NCBI RefSeq assembly: GCF_036327775.1
Contig: NZ_CP109598.1
Location: forward strand, 6,367,501-6,431,500
Length of the DNA: 64,000 nt
Reading direction: 5' to 3'
From: Streptomyces sp. NBC_01498
GTDB lineage: Bacteria; Actinomycetota; Actinomycetes; Streptomycetales; Streptomycetaceae
Positions 1 through 10,199 of the stretch are shown here, one piece after another. A model generated the notes under the pieces. That model saw only the letters and a program-made list of their open reading frames with translations, ran no database searches and was not told the origin of the DNA. Both the position numbers and the translations under genes were made by a program. Each line of letters starts with the position of its first letter. Positions within the stretch are counted from its first letter, which is position 1.

Positions 1-1937
<1,937 letters not shown>

Positions 1938-2014
1938 GTTGCTCGCGTCCACTGTGTTAGTTCTGAGACAACGAATGACTGTGTTTTCGCCCGGTTGTTC
2001 AACAGTTTCATAGT

Positions 2015-2134
2015 GTTTCGGTGGTCATTGCGTTAGGGAAACGCCCGGTTACATTCCGAACCCGGAAGCTAAGCCTTTCAGCGCCGATGGTACTGCAGGG
2101 GGGACCCTGTGGGAGAGTAGGACGCCGCCGAACA
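2015..2134 (+). rRNA. 5S ribosomal RNA
   Basis: A ~120-nt 5S rRNA gene about 80 nt after the 23S gene, the normal order for an rrn operon. The diagnostic CCGAACCCGGAAGCTAAG segment and the GGGAGAGTAGGACGCCGCC 3' arm are present. The 5' end (GTTTCGGTGGTCAT) pairs with the 3' end (CGCCGCCGAAC). Ends are estimated from this pairing and could move by 1-3 nt. Confidence 0.96.
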
Positions 2135-2143
2135 ATCATTGGG

Positions 2144-2175
2144 AAATGCCCCGCACCTTCTGGTGCGGGGCATTT
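2144..2175 (+). terminator. rrn operon intrinsic terminator
   Basis: A perfect 14-bp inverted repeat, AAATGCCCCGCACC and its complement, closes a 4-nt loop just after the 5S gene. The stem is GC-rich at the core with an A/T pair block at the base, ending in ATTT. It ends the rRNA transcript before the next gene. Confidence 0.93.
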
Positions 2176-2315
2176 CTGCGTTCGGGCGCGTTTCCCGACG
2201 ACAGACGACAGACGATCAAGGCCCTTCTCCCACCCGAACCCACGGCGTCCGCCGACCGGCCGTCCGGGTAGGGTCAGGGGGCATCATCGGTACATCCCGC
2301 ACAGGAGGCCCCCGG

Positions 2316-2924
2316 GTGGAGGTTCAGGAGACCCGCGTCCAGACGGATCGGGTGTTCACCATCCCCAACATCCTGAGCATGGGCCGGCTCCTGGGTGTGC
2401 CGCTGTTCCTGTGGCTCATCCTCCGTCCCGAGTTCGGCGGCCCGAACAGTGACGGCTGGGCACTGCTCGTCCTGATGCTCAGCGGGGTCACCGACTATCT
2501 CGACGGCTATCTCGCCCGCCGCTGGAACCAGATCAGCGGCCTCGGCCGTCTCCTCGACCCCGCCGCCGACCGGCTCTACATCCTTTCCACCCTGCTCGGA
2601 CTCACCTGGCGTGAGATCCTGCCGTTGTGGCTCACTCTGGCGCTCCTGGCCCGTGAGCTGATGCTCCTGGTGATGGTGGGAATCCTTCGCAGGCACGGTT
2701 ATCCACCTCCCCAGGTGAACTTCCTGGGAAAGGCGGCTACCTTCAACTTGATGTACGCCTTCCCGCTGCTGCTTCTCAGCGACGGGAACGGATGGCTCGC
2801 ATCACTCGCCGAAGTTTTCGGATGGGCGTTCGCCGGATGGGGTACAACTCTGTACTGGTGGGCAGGGATCCTCTACGTGGTCCAGGTCCGCCGGCTCGTC
2901 AGAGCGGACAGAGTGACCGATTGA
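2316..2924 (+). CDS. CDP-alcohol phosphatidyltransferase family protein
   Basis: A 202-aa integral membrane enzyme of the CDP-alcohol phosphatidyltransferase family, which joins a CDP-activated lipid to a polar alcohol headgroup. The full signature DG-x2-AR-x8-G-x3-D-x3-D is present (DGYLAR ... GRLLDPAAD), so it should be catalytically competent. Several hydrophobic helices follow. The GTG start is chosen because ACAGGAGG lies 7-8 nt upstream; the frame extends further upstream into the rRNA spacer without support. Position next to DUF881/DUF1290 genes matches M. tuberculosis pgsA2 (Rv1822). The acceptor alcohol cannot be read from sequence. Confidence 0.9.
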   Translation: MEVQETRVQTDRVFTIPNILSMGRLLGVPLFLWLILRPEFGGPNSDGWALLVLMLSGVTDYLDGYLARRWNQISGLGRLLDPAADRLYILSTLLGLTWREILPLWLTLALLARELMLLVMVGILRRHGYPPPQVNFLGKAATFNLMYAFPLLLLSDGNGWLASLAEVFGWAFAGWGTTLYWWAGILYVVQVRRLVRADRVTD

Positions 2925-3038
2925 GCTCGTCGATGTGGTGCCGCGCAGAGTCGCCGGCCCACACCAGATGCCTGCCATAGGGCCTGTCCGGATGGGTACA
3001 CGTCGGCGAGACCGTCTCTCAAGGAGGACGCTTCCGAC

Positions 3039-5534
3039 ATGAAGGCCGTCGTGATGGCTGGCGGCGAAGGCACACGCCTTCGCCCTATGACCTCAAGCAT
3101 GCCCAAGCCGTTGCTGCCGGTGGCGAATCGGCCGATCATGGAACACGTGCTGCGTTTGCTCAAGCGGCACGGGCTCAATGAGACCGTCGTCACCGTCCAG
3201 TTCCTCGCCTCACTCGTGAAGAATTACTTCGGGGACGGCGAGGAGCTCGGAATGGAGCTCACCTATGCCAATGAGGAGAAGCCGCTCGGCACTGCGGGGA
3301 GTGTCAAGAACGCCGAAGAGGCGCTCAAGGACGACGCTTTTCTCGTCATTTCCGGTGACGCGCTCACCGATTTCGATCTGACGGATCTCATCGCCTTCCA
3401 CAAGGAGAAGGGCGCACTGGTCACGGTGTGTCTGACCCGGGTGCCGAATCCGCTGGAATTCGGTATCACCATCGTGGACGAGGCCGGCAAGGTCGAACGC
3501 TTCCTGGAGAAGCCCACCTGGGGCCAGGTGTTCTCGGACACCGTCAACACGGGCATCTATGTGATGGAGCCCGAGGTGTTCGACTACGTCGAGGCCGACA
3601 CCTCCGTCGACTGGTCCGGCGACGTCTTCCCCCAGCTCATGAAAGAGGGCAAGCCCATCTACGGCTACATCGCCGAGGGCTACTGGGAGGACGTCGGTAC
3701 GCACGAGAGCTATGTGAAGGCCCAGGCGGACGTCCTGGAGGGCAAGGTCGACGTCGATCTCGACGGCTTCGAGATCTCGCCCGGTGTGTGGGTCGCGGAG
3801 GGCGCCGAGGTCCACCCCGACGCCGTTCTGCGCGGCCCGCTCTACATCGGTGACTACGCGAAGGTCGAGGCGGGCGCCGAGATCCGTGAACACACCGTCA
3901 TCGGGTCCAACGTGGTCGTCAAGACCGGGGCCTTTCTCCACCGGGCCGTCGTGCACGACAACGTGTACATCGGCGACCACAGCAATCTGCGCGGCTGTGT
4001 GATCGGCAAGAACACGGACATCATGCGGGCCTCCCGGATCGAGGACGGCGCGGTCATCGGTGACGAGTGCCTGGTCGGTGAGGAATCGATCATCCAGGGC
4101 AACGTCCGGGTGTACCCGTTCAAGACCATCGAGGCCGGTGCCTTCGTCAACACCTCGGTGATCTGGGAGTCCAGAGGCCAGGCGCATCTCTTCGGCGCCC
4201 GTGGTGTCTCCGGCATCATCAACGTCGAGATCACGCCCGAACTGGCCGTGCGGCTGGCCGGCGCGTACGCCACCACCCTCAAGAAGGGCTCCACGGTCAC
4301 CACGGCGCGTGACCACTCGCGTGGTGCGCGCGCTCTCAAACGGGCCGTGATCTCCGCCCTCCAGGCCAGTGCCATCGACGTACGGGACCTGGAGAACGTG
4401 CCGCTGCCCGTCGCCCGGCAGCAGACAGGACGGGGCAGTGCCGGCGGCATCATGATCCGGACGACACCCGGTGTGCCCGACTCCGTCGACATCATGTTCT
4501 TCGACGAACGGGGCGCCGACCTCTCACAGGCCGGACAGCGCAAGCTGGACCGGGTGTACGCGAGGCAGGAGTACCGCAGGGCGTTCCCGGGCGAGATCGG
4601 GGACCTGTACTTCCCGGCCACCGTCTTCGACTCGTACACCGGCTCACTGCTCAGGAACGTCGACACGACCGGCATCGCCGAGGCCGGGCTCAAGGTCGTC
4701 GTCGACGCCTCCAACGGCAGCGCCGGGCTCGTCCTGCCCAGCCTGCTCGGGCGGCTCGGGGTCGACGCGCTCACCATCAACCCCGGCCTCGACGAGGCAC
4801 GGCCCACCGAGACCGTCGAGTCCCGCAGGTCGGGGCTGGTCAGGCTGGGCGAGATCGTGGCCTCGGCTCGGGCGTCCTTCGGGGTCCGGTTCGACCCCGT
4901 CGGTGAGCGGCTGTCGCTCGTGGACGAGCGCGGACGGATCATCGAGGACGACCGTGCCCTGCTGGTGCTCCTCGACCTGGTGGCCGCCGAGCGCCGCAGC
5001 GGGCGGGTGGCGCTGCCCGTGACGACCACCAGGATCGCCGAGCAGGTCGCCGCGTACCACGGCACCCAGGTGGAGTGGACGACCACCTCTCCGGACGATC
5101 TGACCCGGGTCGGCCGCGAGGACACCACGATCTTCGGCGGTGACGGCCGCGGCGCGTTCATCGTGCCGGAGTTCAGCAGTCTCCTGGACGGTACGGCTGC
5201 CTTCGTACGGCTGCTGGGGCTGGTCGCCCGGACCCAGCTCACCCTCAGCCAGATCGACGCCCGCATACCCCGTGCCCATGTGCTGCGCAGGGATCTGGCG
5301 ACGCCCTGGGCCGTCAAGGGTCTGGTCATGCGCCGGGTCGTGGAGGCGGCCGGTGACCGGGATGTCGACACCACCGACGGCGTCCGTGTCGTGGAGGCCG
5401 ACGGACGGTGGGTGATGGTGCTGCCGGCGCCCGCCGAGGCCGTCACCCATCTGTGGGCCGAGGGGCCCGACGACGCCTCCGCCCAGGCACTGCTCGACGA
5501 ATGGGCCGCGGTGGTGGACAGCGCAGGTCAGTGA
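3039..5534 (+). CDS. Mannose-1-phosphate guanylyltransferase-like protein with degenerate phosphomannomutase domain
   Basis: An 831-aa protein of three parts. Residues 1-230 form a nucleotidyltransferase domain with the start signature KAVVMAGGEGTRLRP and a KP motif (SMPKP), as in enzymes that make GDP-mannose or related NDP-sugars. Residues ~250-370 are hexapeptide repeats of a left-handed beta-helix (repeated I-G-x pattern). Residues ~395-830 align with phosphoglucomutase/phosphomannomutase domains, but the key loops are lost: TASHNP is replaced by IRTTPG, the metal loop DGDxDR by GGDGRG, and no RxSGTEP phosphate loop is visible near the end. AAGGAGGACG precedes the ATG by 8 nt. The mutase half is probably structural or regulatory. 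The fusion is common in Streptomyces. Confidence 0.9.
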   Translation: MKAVVMAGGEGTRLRPMTSSMPKPLLPVANRPIMEHVLRLLKRHGLNETVVTVQFLASLVKNYFGDGEELGMELTYANEEKPLGTAGSVKNAEEALKDDAFLVISGDALTDFDLTDLIAFHKEKGALVTVCLTRVPNPLEFGITIVDEAGKVERFLEKPTWGQVFSDTVNTGIYVMEPEVFDYVEADTSVDWSGDVFPQLMKEGKPIYGYIAEGYWEDVGTHESYVKAQADVLEGKVDVDLDGFEISPGVWVAEGAEVHPDAVLRGPLYIGDYAKVEAGAEIREHTVIGSNVVVKTGAFLHRAVVHDNVYIGDHSNLRGCVIGKNTDIMRASRIEDGAVIGDECLVGEESIIQGNVRVYPFKTIEAGAFVNTSVIWESRGQAHLFGARGVSGIINVEITPELAVRLAGAYATTLKKGSTVTTARDHSRGARALKRAVISALQASAIDVRDLENVPLPVARQQTGRGSAGGIMIRTTPGVPDSVDIMFFDERGADLSQAGQRKLDRVYARQEYRRAFPGEIGDLYFPATVFDSYTGSLLRNVDTTGIAEAGLKVVVDASNGSAGLVLPSLLGRLGVDALTINPGLDEARPTETVESRRSGLVRLGEIVASARASFGVRFDPVGERLSLVDERGRIIEDDRALLVLLDLVAAERRSGRVALPVTTTRIAEQVAAYHGTQVEWTTTSPDDLTRVGREDTTIFGGDGRGAFIVPEFSSLLDGTAAFVRLLGLVARTQLTLSQIDARIPRAHVLRRDLATPWAVKGLVMRRVVEAAGDRDVDTTDGVRVVEADGRWVMVLPAPAEAVTHLWAEGPDDASAQALLDEWAAVVDSAGQ

Positions 5535-5622
5535 CCTGATCACGGTGTGCCGGAGGCGGGTGGCCGACGCCCTCCGGCACACCGGTGGGGCCATTCGGCG
5601 GTAGCGCCCGTGCCGTGCGACG

Positions 5623-6570
5623 ATGTGCGGCATGCCGCAGCACCCCCCCGTTCGGAGTACACCGAGTACCCCTTCGCCACCCCGGCGTCCCGACGCGTCC
5701 ATGTCGCTGCTGAACAACGTGATGGACCACAGTCTGGACGCCGGTTACGCGGAGGCGGCGGCCCGCAGGGAGGCCGAGGACGGCGGGCTGCCCCGTACGC
5801 TGCGGGCGAAGCTCGGACTCGCGGCGGGGCTCGTGCTGGCCGCGCTGGTCGTCACCGTGGGCGCGGCCGAGGCGCGGATCGACGCGCCGGTCGTCGCCAA
5901 GGAGCGCGAGGAGCTGATCGACCGGATCGACGCCGAGACGTCGTCCGCCGACGCCCTCGAACGCACCGTGGACAAGCTCCGTGACGAGGTGGGCGCCCGG
6001 CAGCGTGAGGCGCTGCGTGACCACGGCGGGGACCAGGGCGAACTGGTGGGTCTGCTGGCGGGCTCCACGGAGGTCGAGGGGCCGGGCGTGAAGCTCGTCG
6101 TCGACGACGCCAGGTCCGCCGACGAGAGCGCGGGCGGGCCGCGTGAGAGCACCAACTTCTCGGACACGGGGCGGGTCAGGGACCGGGACATGCAGCAGAT
6201 CGTGAACGGTCTGTGGGAGTCCGGGGCCGAGGCGATCTCCATCAACGGCCAGCGCCTGACGGCCCTTTCGGCGATCAGGGCCGCCGGTGAGGCCATACTG
6301 GTCGACAACAAGCCGCTGGTGCCGCCGTACACGGTACTGGCCGTGGGGGACGGGGACGGTCTGAGCACCGCGTTCCAGGACAGCGCCGACGGCCGGTATC
6401 TCCGGTCGCTGCGGGACAACTTCGGTGTCCGCACCAGCATCTCCGACCAGGACTCGGTGCGTCTTCCTGCCGCGCCGAGCCTGATCGTACGTACAGCGGA
6501 GCCGAAGGCCGCCGCCCCGGGGAAGGGCGATCCAGCGGCTTCGGCAGACACAGGGAAGGGCACATCGTGA
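5623..6570 (+). CDS. DUF881 family membrane-anchored protein (first copy)
   Basis: A 315-aa protein with one transmembrane helix at about residues 64-84, then a charged coiled-coil segment (residues ~88-130) and an extracytoplasmic DUF881 domain with the family's NGLWESGAEAISINGQRL segment. It belongs to a conserved actinobacterial trio, DUF881-DUF1290-DUF881 (M. tuberculosis Rv1823-Rv1825), near FHA and cell-division regulator genes. No enzymatic activity is known. The ATG at 5623 is preferred because homologues, as I recall them, keep the MCGMP N-terminus; no clear ribosome-binding site precedes it, and an ATG at 5701 is the alternative. Its stop overlaps the next start in GTGA. Confidence 0.88.
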   Translation: MCGMPQHPPVRSTPSTPSPPRRPDASMSLLNNVMDHSLDAGYAEAAARREAEDGGLPRTLRAKLGLAAGLVLAALVVTVGAAEARIDAPVVAKEREELIDRIDAETSSADALERTVDKLRDEVGARQREALRDHGGDQGELVGLLAGSTEVEGPGVKLVVDDARSADESAGGPRESTNFSDTGRVRDRDMQQIVNGLWESGAEAISINGQRLTALSAIRAAGEAILVDNKPLVPPYTVLAVGDGDGLSTAFQDSADGRYLRSLRDNFGVRTSISDQDSVRLPAAPSLIVRTAEPKAAAPGKGDPAASADTGKGTS

Positions 6571-6899
6571 TCGCGGTACTTGGCCTCGTCGTGGGAGTCG
6601 TGGTCGGACTGTTGGTTCGGCCCGAAGTGCCGGCGGTGGTCGAGCCCTATCTGCCGATCGCCGTCGTCGCCGCTCTCGACGCGGTCTTCGGGGGACTGCG
6701 GGCCATGCTCGACGGGATCTTCGTCGACAAGGTGTTCGTGGTGTCGTTCCTGTCGAACGTGGTGGTGGCCGCGCTCATCGTGTTCCTCGGCGACAAGCTC
6801 GGGGTCGGCGCGCAGCTGTCCACCGGTGTGGTCGTCGTGTTCGGTATCCGTATCTTCTCCAACGCCGCCGCGATCCGCCGGCATGTCTTCCGGGCGTGA
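6567..6899 (+). CDS. Small basic membrane protein, DUF1290 family
   Basis: A 110-aa, almost entirely hydrophobic protein with about three transmembrane helices and a basic C-terminus (AAAIRRHVFRA). The sequence VLGLVVGVVVGLL at the N-terminus and the central GLRAMLDGIFVDKVF segment are typical of the DUF1290 'small basic protein' family found between two DUF881 genes in Gram-positive bacteria. The GTG start overlaps the upstream stop (GTGA at 6567-6570) and GGGAAGG lies just upstream. The same overlap links it to the following gene, so the three are translated together. Function is unknown; membrane scaffold is a guess. Confidence 0.9.
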   Translation: MIAVLGLVVGVVVGLLVRPEVPAVVEPYLPIAVVAALDAVFGGLRAMLDGIFVDKVFVVSFLSNVVVAALIVFLGDKLGVGAQLSTGVVVVFGIRIFSNAAAIRRHVFRA

Positions 6900-7726
6900 G
6901 GCCGATGAACCACGACGAGAGTCCCCGGCCCCGGCGGCACCCGCTGCCCCCTCAGGCCCCGCACACGCCTCCGCCGCCCGCGAGCGGGCAGCCCTCCGGC
7001 CCTCCGCAGATGACGGGCCGTCAGCGGCTCGTCGCCGGTCTCTGGCCGCCTCGGGTGACCCGGGCCCAACTCGTTGTCGCCCTGCTGCTGTTCGTGCTGG
7101 GGCTGGGGCTGGCGATCCAGGTCCGGTCGACCAACGACGACAGCGCCCTGCGCGGTGCCCGTCAGGAGGACCTCGTACGGATCCTGGACGAGCTCGACGG
7201 CCGCACCGAGCGGCTGGAGGACGAGAAGCAGCGGCTGGACGACCAGCAGACGGAGCTGGAGACCAGCTCCGACCAGGCCGAGGAGGCGCGCAGGCAGACC
7301 CGGGAGCGGGAGCAGCAGCTCGGCATCCTGGCCGGCACGGTCGCCGCCGAGGGACCCGGTATCACACTGACCGTCCAGGACGACGGCGCCACCGTCGACT
7401 CGGACATGCTGCTCGACGCGATCCAGGAGCTGCGGGCGGCGGGCGCGGAGGCGATCCAGGTGAACGGGGTACGGGTGGTCGCCGCCACGTACTTCTCCGG
7501 CAGCGACGGGGAGATCGAGGTGGACGGGAAACGGATCAGCGCGCCGTACCGTTTCAAGGTGATCGGCAAACCGCAGGATCTGGAGCCCGCGCTCAACATC
7601 CCCGGGGGTGTGGTGCAGACGCTGGAGAAGGAGCAGGCCACGGCCACGGTGGTGGCCGCTGAGAAGATCGTCGTCGATGCCTTGCGACCGGCGCATCGGC
7701 CTGACTACGCTCGGTCGTCTTCGTAG
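6896..7726 (+). CDS. DUF881 family membrane-anchored protein (second copy)
   Basis: A 276-aa protein with a proline-rich cytoplasmic N-terminus, a transmembrane helix around residues 58-80 (QLVVALLLFVLGLGLAI), a coiled coil at ~95-140 rich in Glu, Arg and Gln, and a C-terminal DUF881 domain (ILAGTVAAEGPGI, AIQELRAAGAEAIQVNGVRV). It is a paralogue of the protein two genes upstream. The GTG start at 6896 overlaps the DUF1290 stop; an ATG at 6905 in the same frame is an alternative. In M. tuberculosis the equivalent is Rv1825, followed by gcvH and garA; here gcvH is missing and the FHA gene follows after ~190 bp. Confidence 0.88.
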   Translation: MRPMNHDESPRPRRHPLPPQAPHTPPPPASGQPSGPPQMTGRQRLVAGLWPPRVTRAQLVVALLLFVLGLGLAIQVRSTNDDSALRGARQEDLVRILDELDGRTERLEDEKQRLDDQQTELETSSDQAEEARRQTREREQQLGILAGTVAAEGPGITLTVQDDGATVDSDMLLDAIQELRAAGAEAIQVNGVRVVAATYFSGSDGEIEVDGKRISAPYRFKVIGKPQDLEPALNIPGGVVQTLEKEQATATVVAAEKIVVDALRPAHRPDYARSSS

Positions 7727-7919
7727 TGGGGCGGGGGCGCATGGGGCGCCCGGGACCAGGGCAGAAGGTTCCGGGGGGTCGGCGCACAATCCGTGCGGTG
7801 CGTGGTGGAAACTGTCTGACGGATACGGACGTTGTGAAGATGTCCGAGTCGGCAGGTGTGTTCATTCAGGGTTCGTCCTGCCCCACGGGCGGGTCTGTTC
7901 AGGTCAAGGGGAATCGCCC

Positions 7920-8717
7920 GTGAAGTTGTTTGGAAAGTTGTTCGGCAGGAGCGCGCGCGAGGACGGCGGCAATGCCAGGCACCGCGCCCCGCGCCACGGC
8001 CAGGAGGCGGAGCAGGGCGGCGAGCGCCCGCTCTTCCGTGACGAGGTGGGCGAGGACGGCACGGCCGGTCACGGCGCGTCGCCTGTTGACCCCGCGAACT
8101 CCGGCGGCATAGGTTTCGGTGGACCATCGACCTCACGTACGGGTGGAGGGTTTCCCCCCGGTCAGGAGGGTCCGTCCATGGCGGCCTTGCCGGTTTGTAC
8201 GAGGTGCGGGCACCGCAACACCCAGGACAGTCGGTTCTGCTCCAACTGTGGCGCGCCGCTGCGGGCGGGGACTCCCGCGGAGCGTCCTTCGGAGACGACC
8301 TCGACCATCTCGATCTCGGGTCTGGAGGCGTACGACTCGGAGGTGACCGGCCAGACGGCCGTGCCCTCCCTGTCACCGGAGGCGCAGGCCGCGGTGGACG
8401 CGCTGCCGCGCGGCTCGGCCCTGCTGGTCGTCCGGCGCGGCCCCAACTCGGGCAGCCGCTTCCTGCTGGACGGCGACCTGACGACGGCCGGACGCCACCC
8501 GCAGAGCGACATCTTCCTCGACGACGTCACCGTGTCGCGGCGGCACGTCGAGTTCCGCAGGAGCCCGGAGGGTCACTTCACGGTCTCCGACGTCGGCAGT
8601 CTCAACGGCACGTACGTCAACCGGGAGCGGATCGACGCCGTCGCGGTGTCGAACGGTGACGAGGTCCAGATCGGCAAATACCGGCTGGTCTTCTACGCGA
8701 GCCAGCGGGGCGTGTGA
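7920..8717 (+). CDS. garA: GarA/OdhI-like FHA-domain protein with zinc ribbon
   Basis: A 265-aa forkhead-associated (FHA) signalling protein. The FHA domain fills residues ~165-262 with the phosphothreonine-binding signatures GRHPQSDIFLDD, SRRH and GSLNGTYVN. Ahead of it is an ETTS motif (around residue 123), the site phosphorylated by PknB/PknG in mycobacterial GarA and corynebacterial OdhI. Phosphorylation there closes the FHA domain and stops it from inhibiting 2-oxoglutarate dehydrogenase. Unlike GarA it has a long N-terminus with a four-cysteine zinc ribbon (CTRCGHRN...CSNCGAPL, residues ~95-115). Start GTG 7920 is chosen from AAGGGGAA 6-12 nt upstream. The GarA assignment rests on motif plus gene order; a role in 2-oxoglutarate control here is inference. 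Confidence 0.87.
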   Translation: MKLFGKLFGRSAREDGGNARHRAPRHGQEAEQGGERPLFRDEVGEDGTAGHGASPVDPANSGGIGFGGPSTSRTGGGFPPGQEGPSMAALPVCTRCGHRNTQDSRFCSNCGAPLRAGTPAERPSETTSTISISGLEAYDSEVTGQTAVPSLSPEAQAAVDALPRGSALLVVRRGPNSGSRFLLDGDLTTAGRHPQSDIFLDDVTVSRRHVEFRRSPEGHFTVSDVGSLNGTYVNRERIDAVAVSNGDEVQIGKYRLVFYASQRGV

Positions 8718-8734
8718 CCCTTCAGGGAAGGTCC

Positions 8735-9487
8735 ATGCTGCGACCACCGACGGGCGGTGCCGGTCACGGCACCGCCCCCACGGGGGACCGTCTGGTCAGT
8801 ATCGGCATGGTGCTGAACCAGCTTCGGGGCGAGTTCCCCGAGGTCACCATCTCCAAGATCCGGTTCCTGGAGGCCGAGGGCCTGGTCGAGCCCCGGCGGA
8901 CCCCGTCGGGGTACCGGAAGTTCAGCCCCGCGGACGTCGAGCGTCTCGCGCGGGTCCTGCGCATGCAGCGGGACCACTACCTGCCCCTCAAGGTCATCAG
9001 GGAGCATCTCGACGCCGTCGCGCGGGGTGAGCGGCCCCCGTTGCCCGCGCAGGTCTCCCAGGGCCCCCAGCGGGAGCTCCTGGGCTCCGGGTGGGACGCG
9101 GAGCCCGAGCGGCCCACCGCCCCGAGGATCGGCCGTACGGAGCTGCTGGCGGCCACCGAGGCGGCCGAGAGCGACCTCGACGCGTGGGAGGCGTACGGTC
9201 TCATCGCCCCGATGGCGGAAGGCGGCTACGACTCCGAGACCGTGAACGTGGCCAAACTGGTGGCGGAGCTCGGAAGATTCGGTCTGGAACCCCGGCATCT
9301 GCGATCCGTGAAAGCCGCCGCCGACCGGGAGGCCGGACTGCTCGACCAGGTCGTGGCGCCCCTGCGGCTGCACCGCAATCCGCAGACCAGAGCACGTGCC
9401 GAGGCCGCCACGAAGGAGCTGGCCGCCCTCTCGGTACGGCTGCACGCGGCACTCCTTCAGACGGCTCTGGGCGTCCGGCTGACCTGA
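8735..9487 (+). CDS. ftsR: MerR-family regulator, FtsR/Rv1828-like
   Basis: A 250-aa transcription regulator with an N-terminal MerR winged helix (VTISKIRFLEAEGLVEPRRTPSGYRKFS, then RLARVLRMQRDHYLPLKVIREHL). It has a long C-terminal half, as in M. tuberculosis Rv1828 and C. glutamicum FtsR, which controls ftsZ. In both of those genomes the gene follows the garA/odhI gene, as here. The ATG at 8735 follows AGGGAAG; a GTG at 8714 overlapping the garA stop (GTGA) would add seven residues and cannot be excluded. The regulatory target in this organism is not visible. Confidence 0.88.
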   Translation: MLRPPTGGAGHGTAPTGDRLVSIGMVLNQLRGEFPEVTISKIRFLEAEGLVEPRRTPSGYRKFSPADVERLARVLRMQRDHYLPLKVIREHLDAVARGERPPLPAQVSQGPQRELLGSGWDAEPERPTAPRIGRTELLAATEAAESDLDAWEAYGLIAPMAEGGYDSETVNVAKLVAELGRFGLEPRHLRSVKAAADREAGLLDQVVAPLRLHRNPQTRARAEAATKELAALSVRLHAALLQTALGVRLT

Positions 9488-9528
9488 TCTTGGGGGAGTC
9501 CGACTACCCAAACCGACCGGGCACGTCC

Positions 9529-9541
9529 TAGGGTTGGTGTG
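9529..9541 (+). promoter_or_regulatory. Predicted -10 element giving a leaderless transcript
   Basis: TAGGGT (9529-9534) fits the TAnnnT actinobacterial -10 and ends six bases before the GTG at 9541, so transcription would start at or next to the start codon. No ribosome-binding site precedes that GTG, which agrees with leaderless translation. No good -35 is seen. Confidence 0.5.
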
Positions 9542-10014
9542 TGAACGAGCTCGACGTCGTGGGTGTCCGGGTGGAAATGCCCTCCAACCAGCCGATCGTG
9601 CTCCTGCGTGAAGTGGGAGGCGACCGGTACCTTCCCATCTGGATCGGGCCCGGGGAAGCTACCGCCATCGCCTTCGCCCAGCAGGGCATGGCACCGGCCC
9701 GACCACTGACCCATGACCTCTTCAAGGACGTTCTTGAGGCCCTGGGGCAGGAACTGACGCAGGTACGGATCACCGACCTGCGCGAAGGAGTTTTCTACGC
9801 GGAGCTGGTCTTCGCGAGCGGTGTCGAGGTGAGTGCCAGGCCGTCCGACGCCATAGCGCTGGCGCTGCGCACCGGCACGCCGATCTACGGCAGTGACGGG
9901 GTGCTGGACGACGCGGGCATCGCGATCCCCGACGAGCAGGAGGACGAGGTGGAGAAGTTCCGCGAGTTCCTCGACCAGATCTCGCCGGAGGATTTCGGGA
10001 CCAACAGCCAGTGA
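9541..10014 (+). CDS. DUF151 (bifunctional nuclease domain) protein
   Basis: A 157-aa cytoplasmic protein of the BFN/DUF151 family. The conserved core is complete: LPIWIGPGEATAIAF near the N-terminus, RPLTHDLFKDVLEALG in the middle, and the RPSDAIALALRTGTPIY segment toward the C-terminus. A plant member has DNase and RNase activity, but the bacterial role is not settled. It sits between two MerR regulators, as Rv1829 does between Rv1828 and Rv1830. The start is the GTG directly downstream of a TAGGGT -10 element with no Shine-Dalgarno sequence, so it is probably translated from a leaderless mRNA. The acidic C-terminal tail (residues ~133-155) is typical. Confidence 0.92.
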   Translation: MNELDVVGVRVEMPSNQPIVLLREVGGDRYLPIWIGPGEATAIAFAQQGMAPARPLTHDLFKDVLEALGQELTQVRITDLREGVFYAELVFASGVEVSARPSDAIALALRTGTPIYGSDGVLDDAGIAIPDEQEDEVEKFREFLDQISPEDFGTNSQ

Positions 10015-10140
10015 GTGCCGCGCGGACGGAGACCGTCGTACCGGGCTCCGTCCGCGCATCCGGCCAGCCATTCCCCGTCGTGGGACACGCGAAACCACCC
10101 TCAGGGTGATTATCACTCGCCGTGCCCAGCGTGGCGATCG

Positions 10141-10169
10141 TTGACGCACCCGGAGGGACTGCCTACCGT
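10141..10169 (+). promoter_or_regulatory. Vegetative-type promoter for second MerR gene
   Basis: TTGACG (10141-10146), a 17-bp spacer and TACCGT (10164-10169). Both hexamers fit the major sigma factor (HrdB) consensus TTGACN / TAnnnT, with ideal spacing. Transcription would start near 10176, leaving a ~25-nt leader that carries the ribosome-binding site of the gene starting at 10200. Confidence 0.75.
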
Positions 10170-10199
10170 CGACGGGGCAGGTCAAGGACGGAGGTCGGT

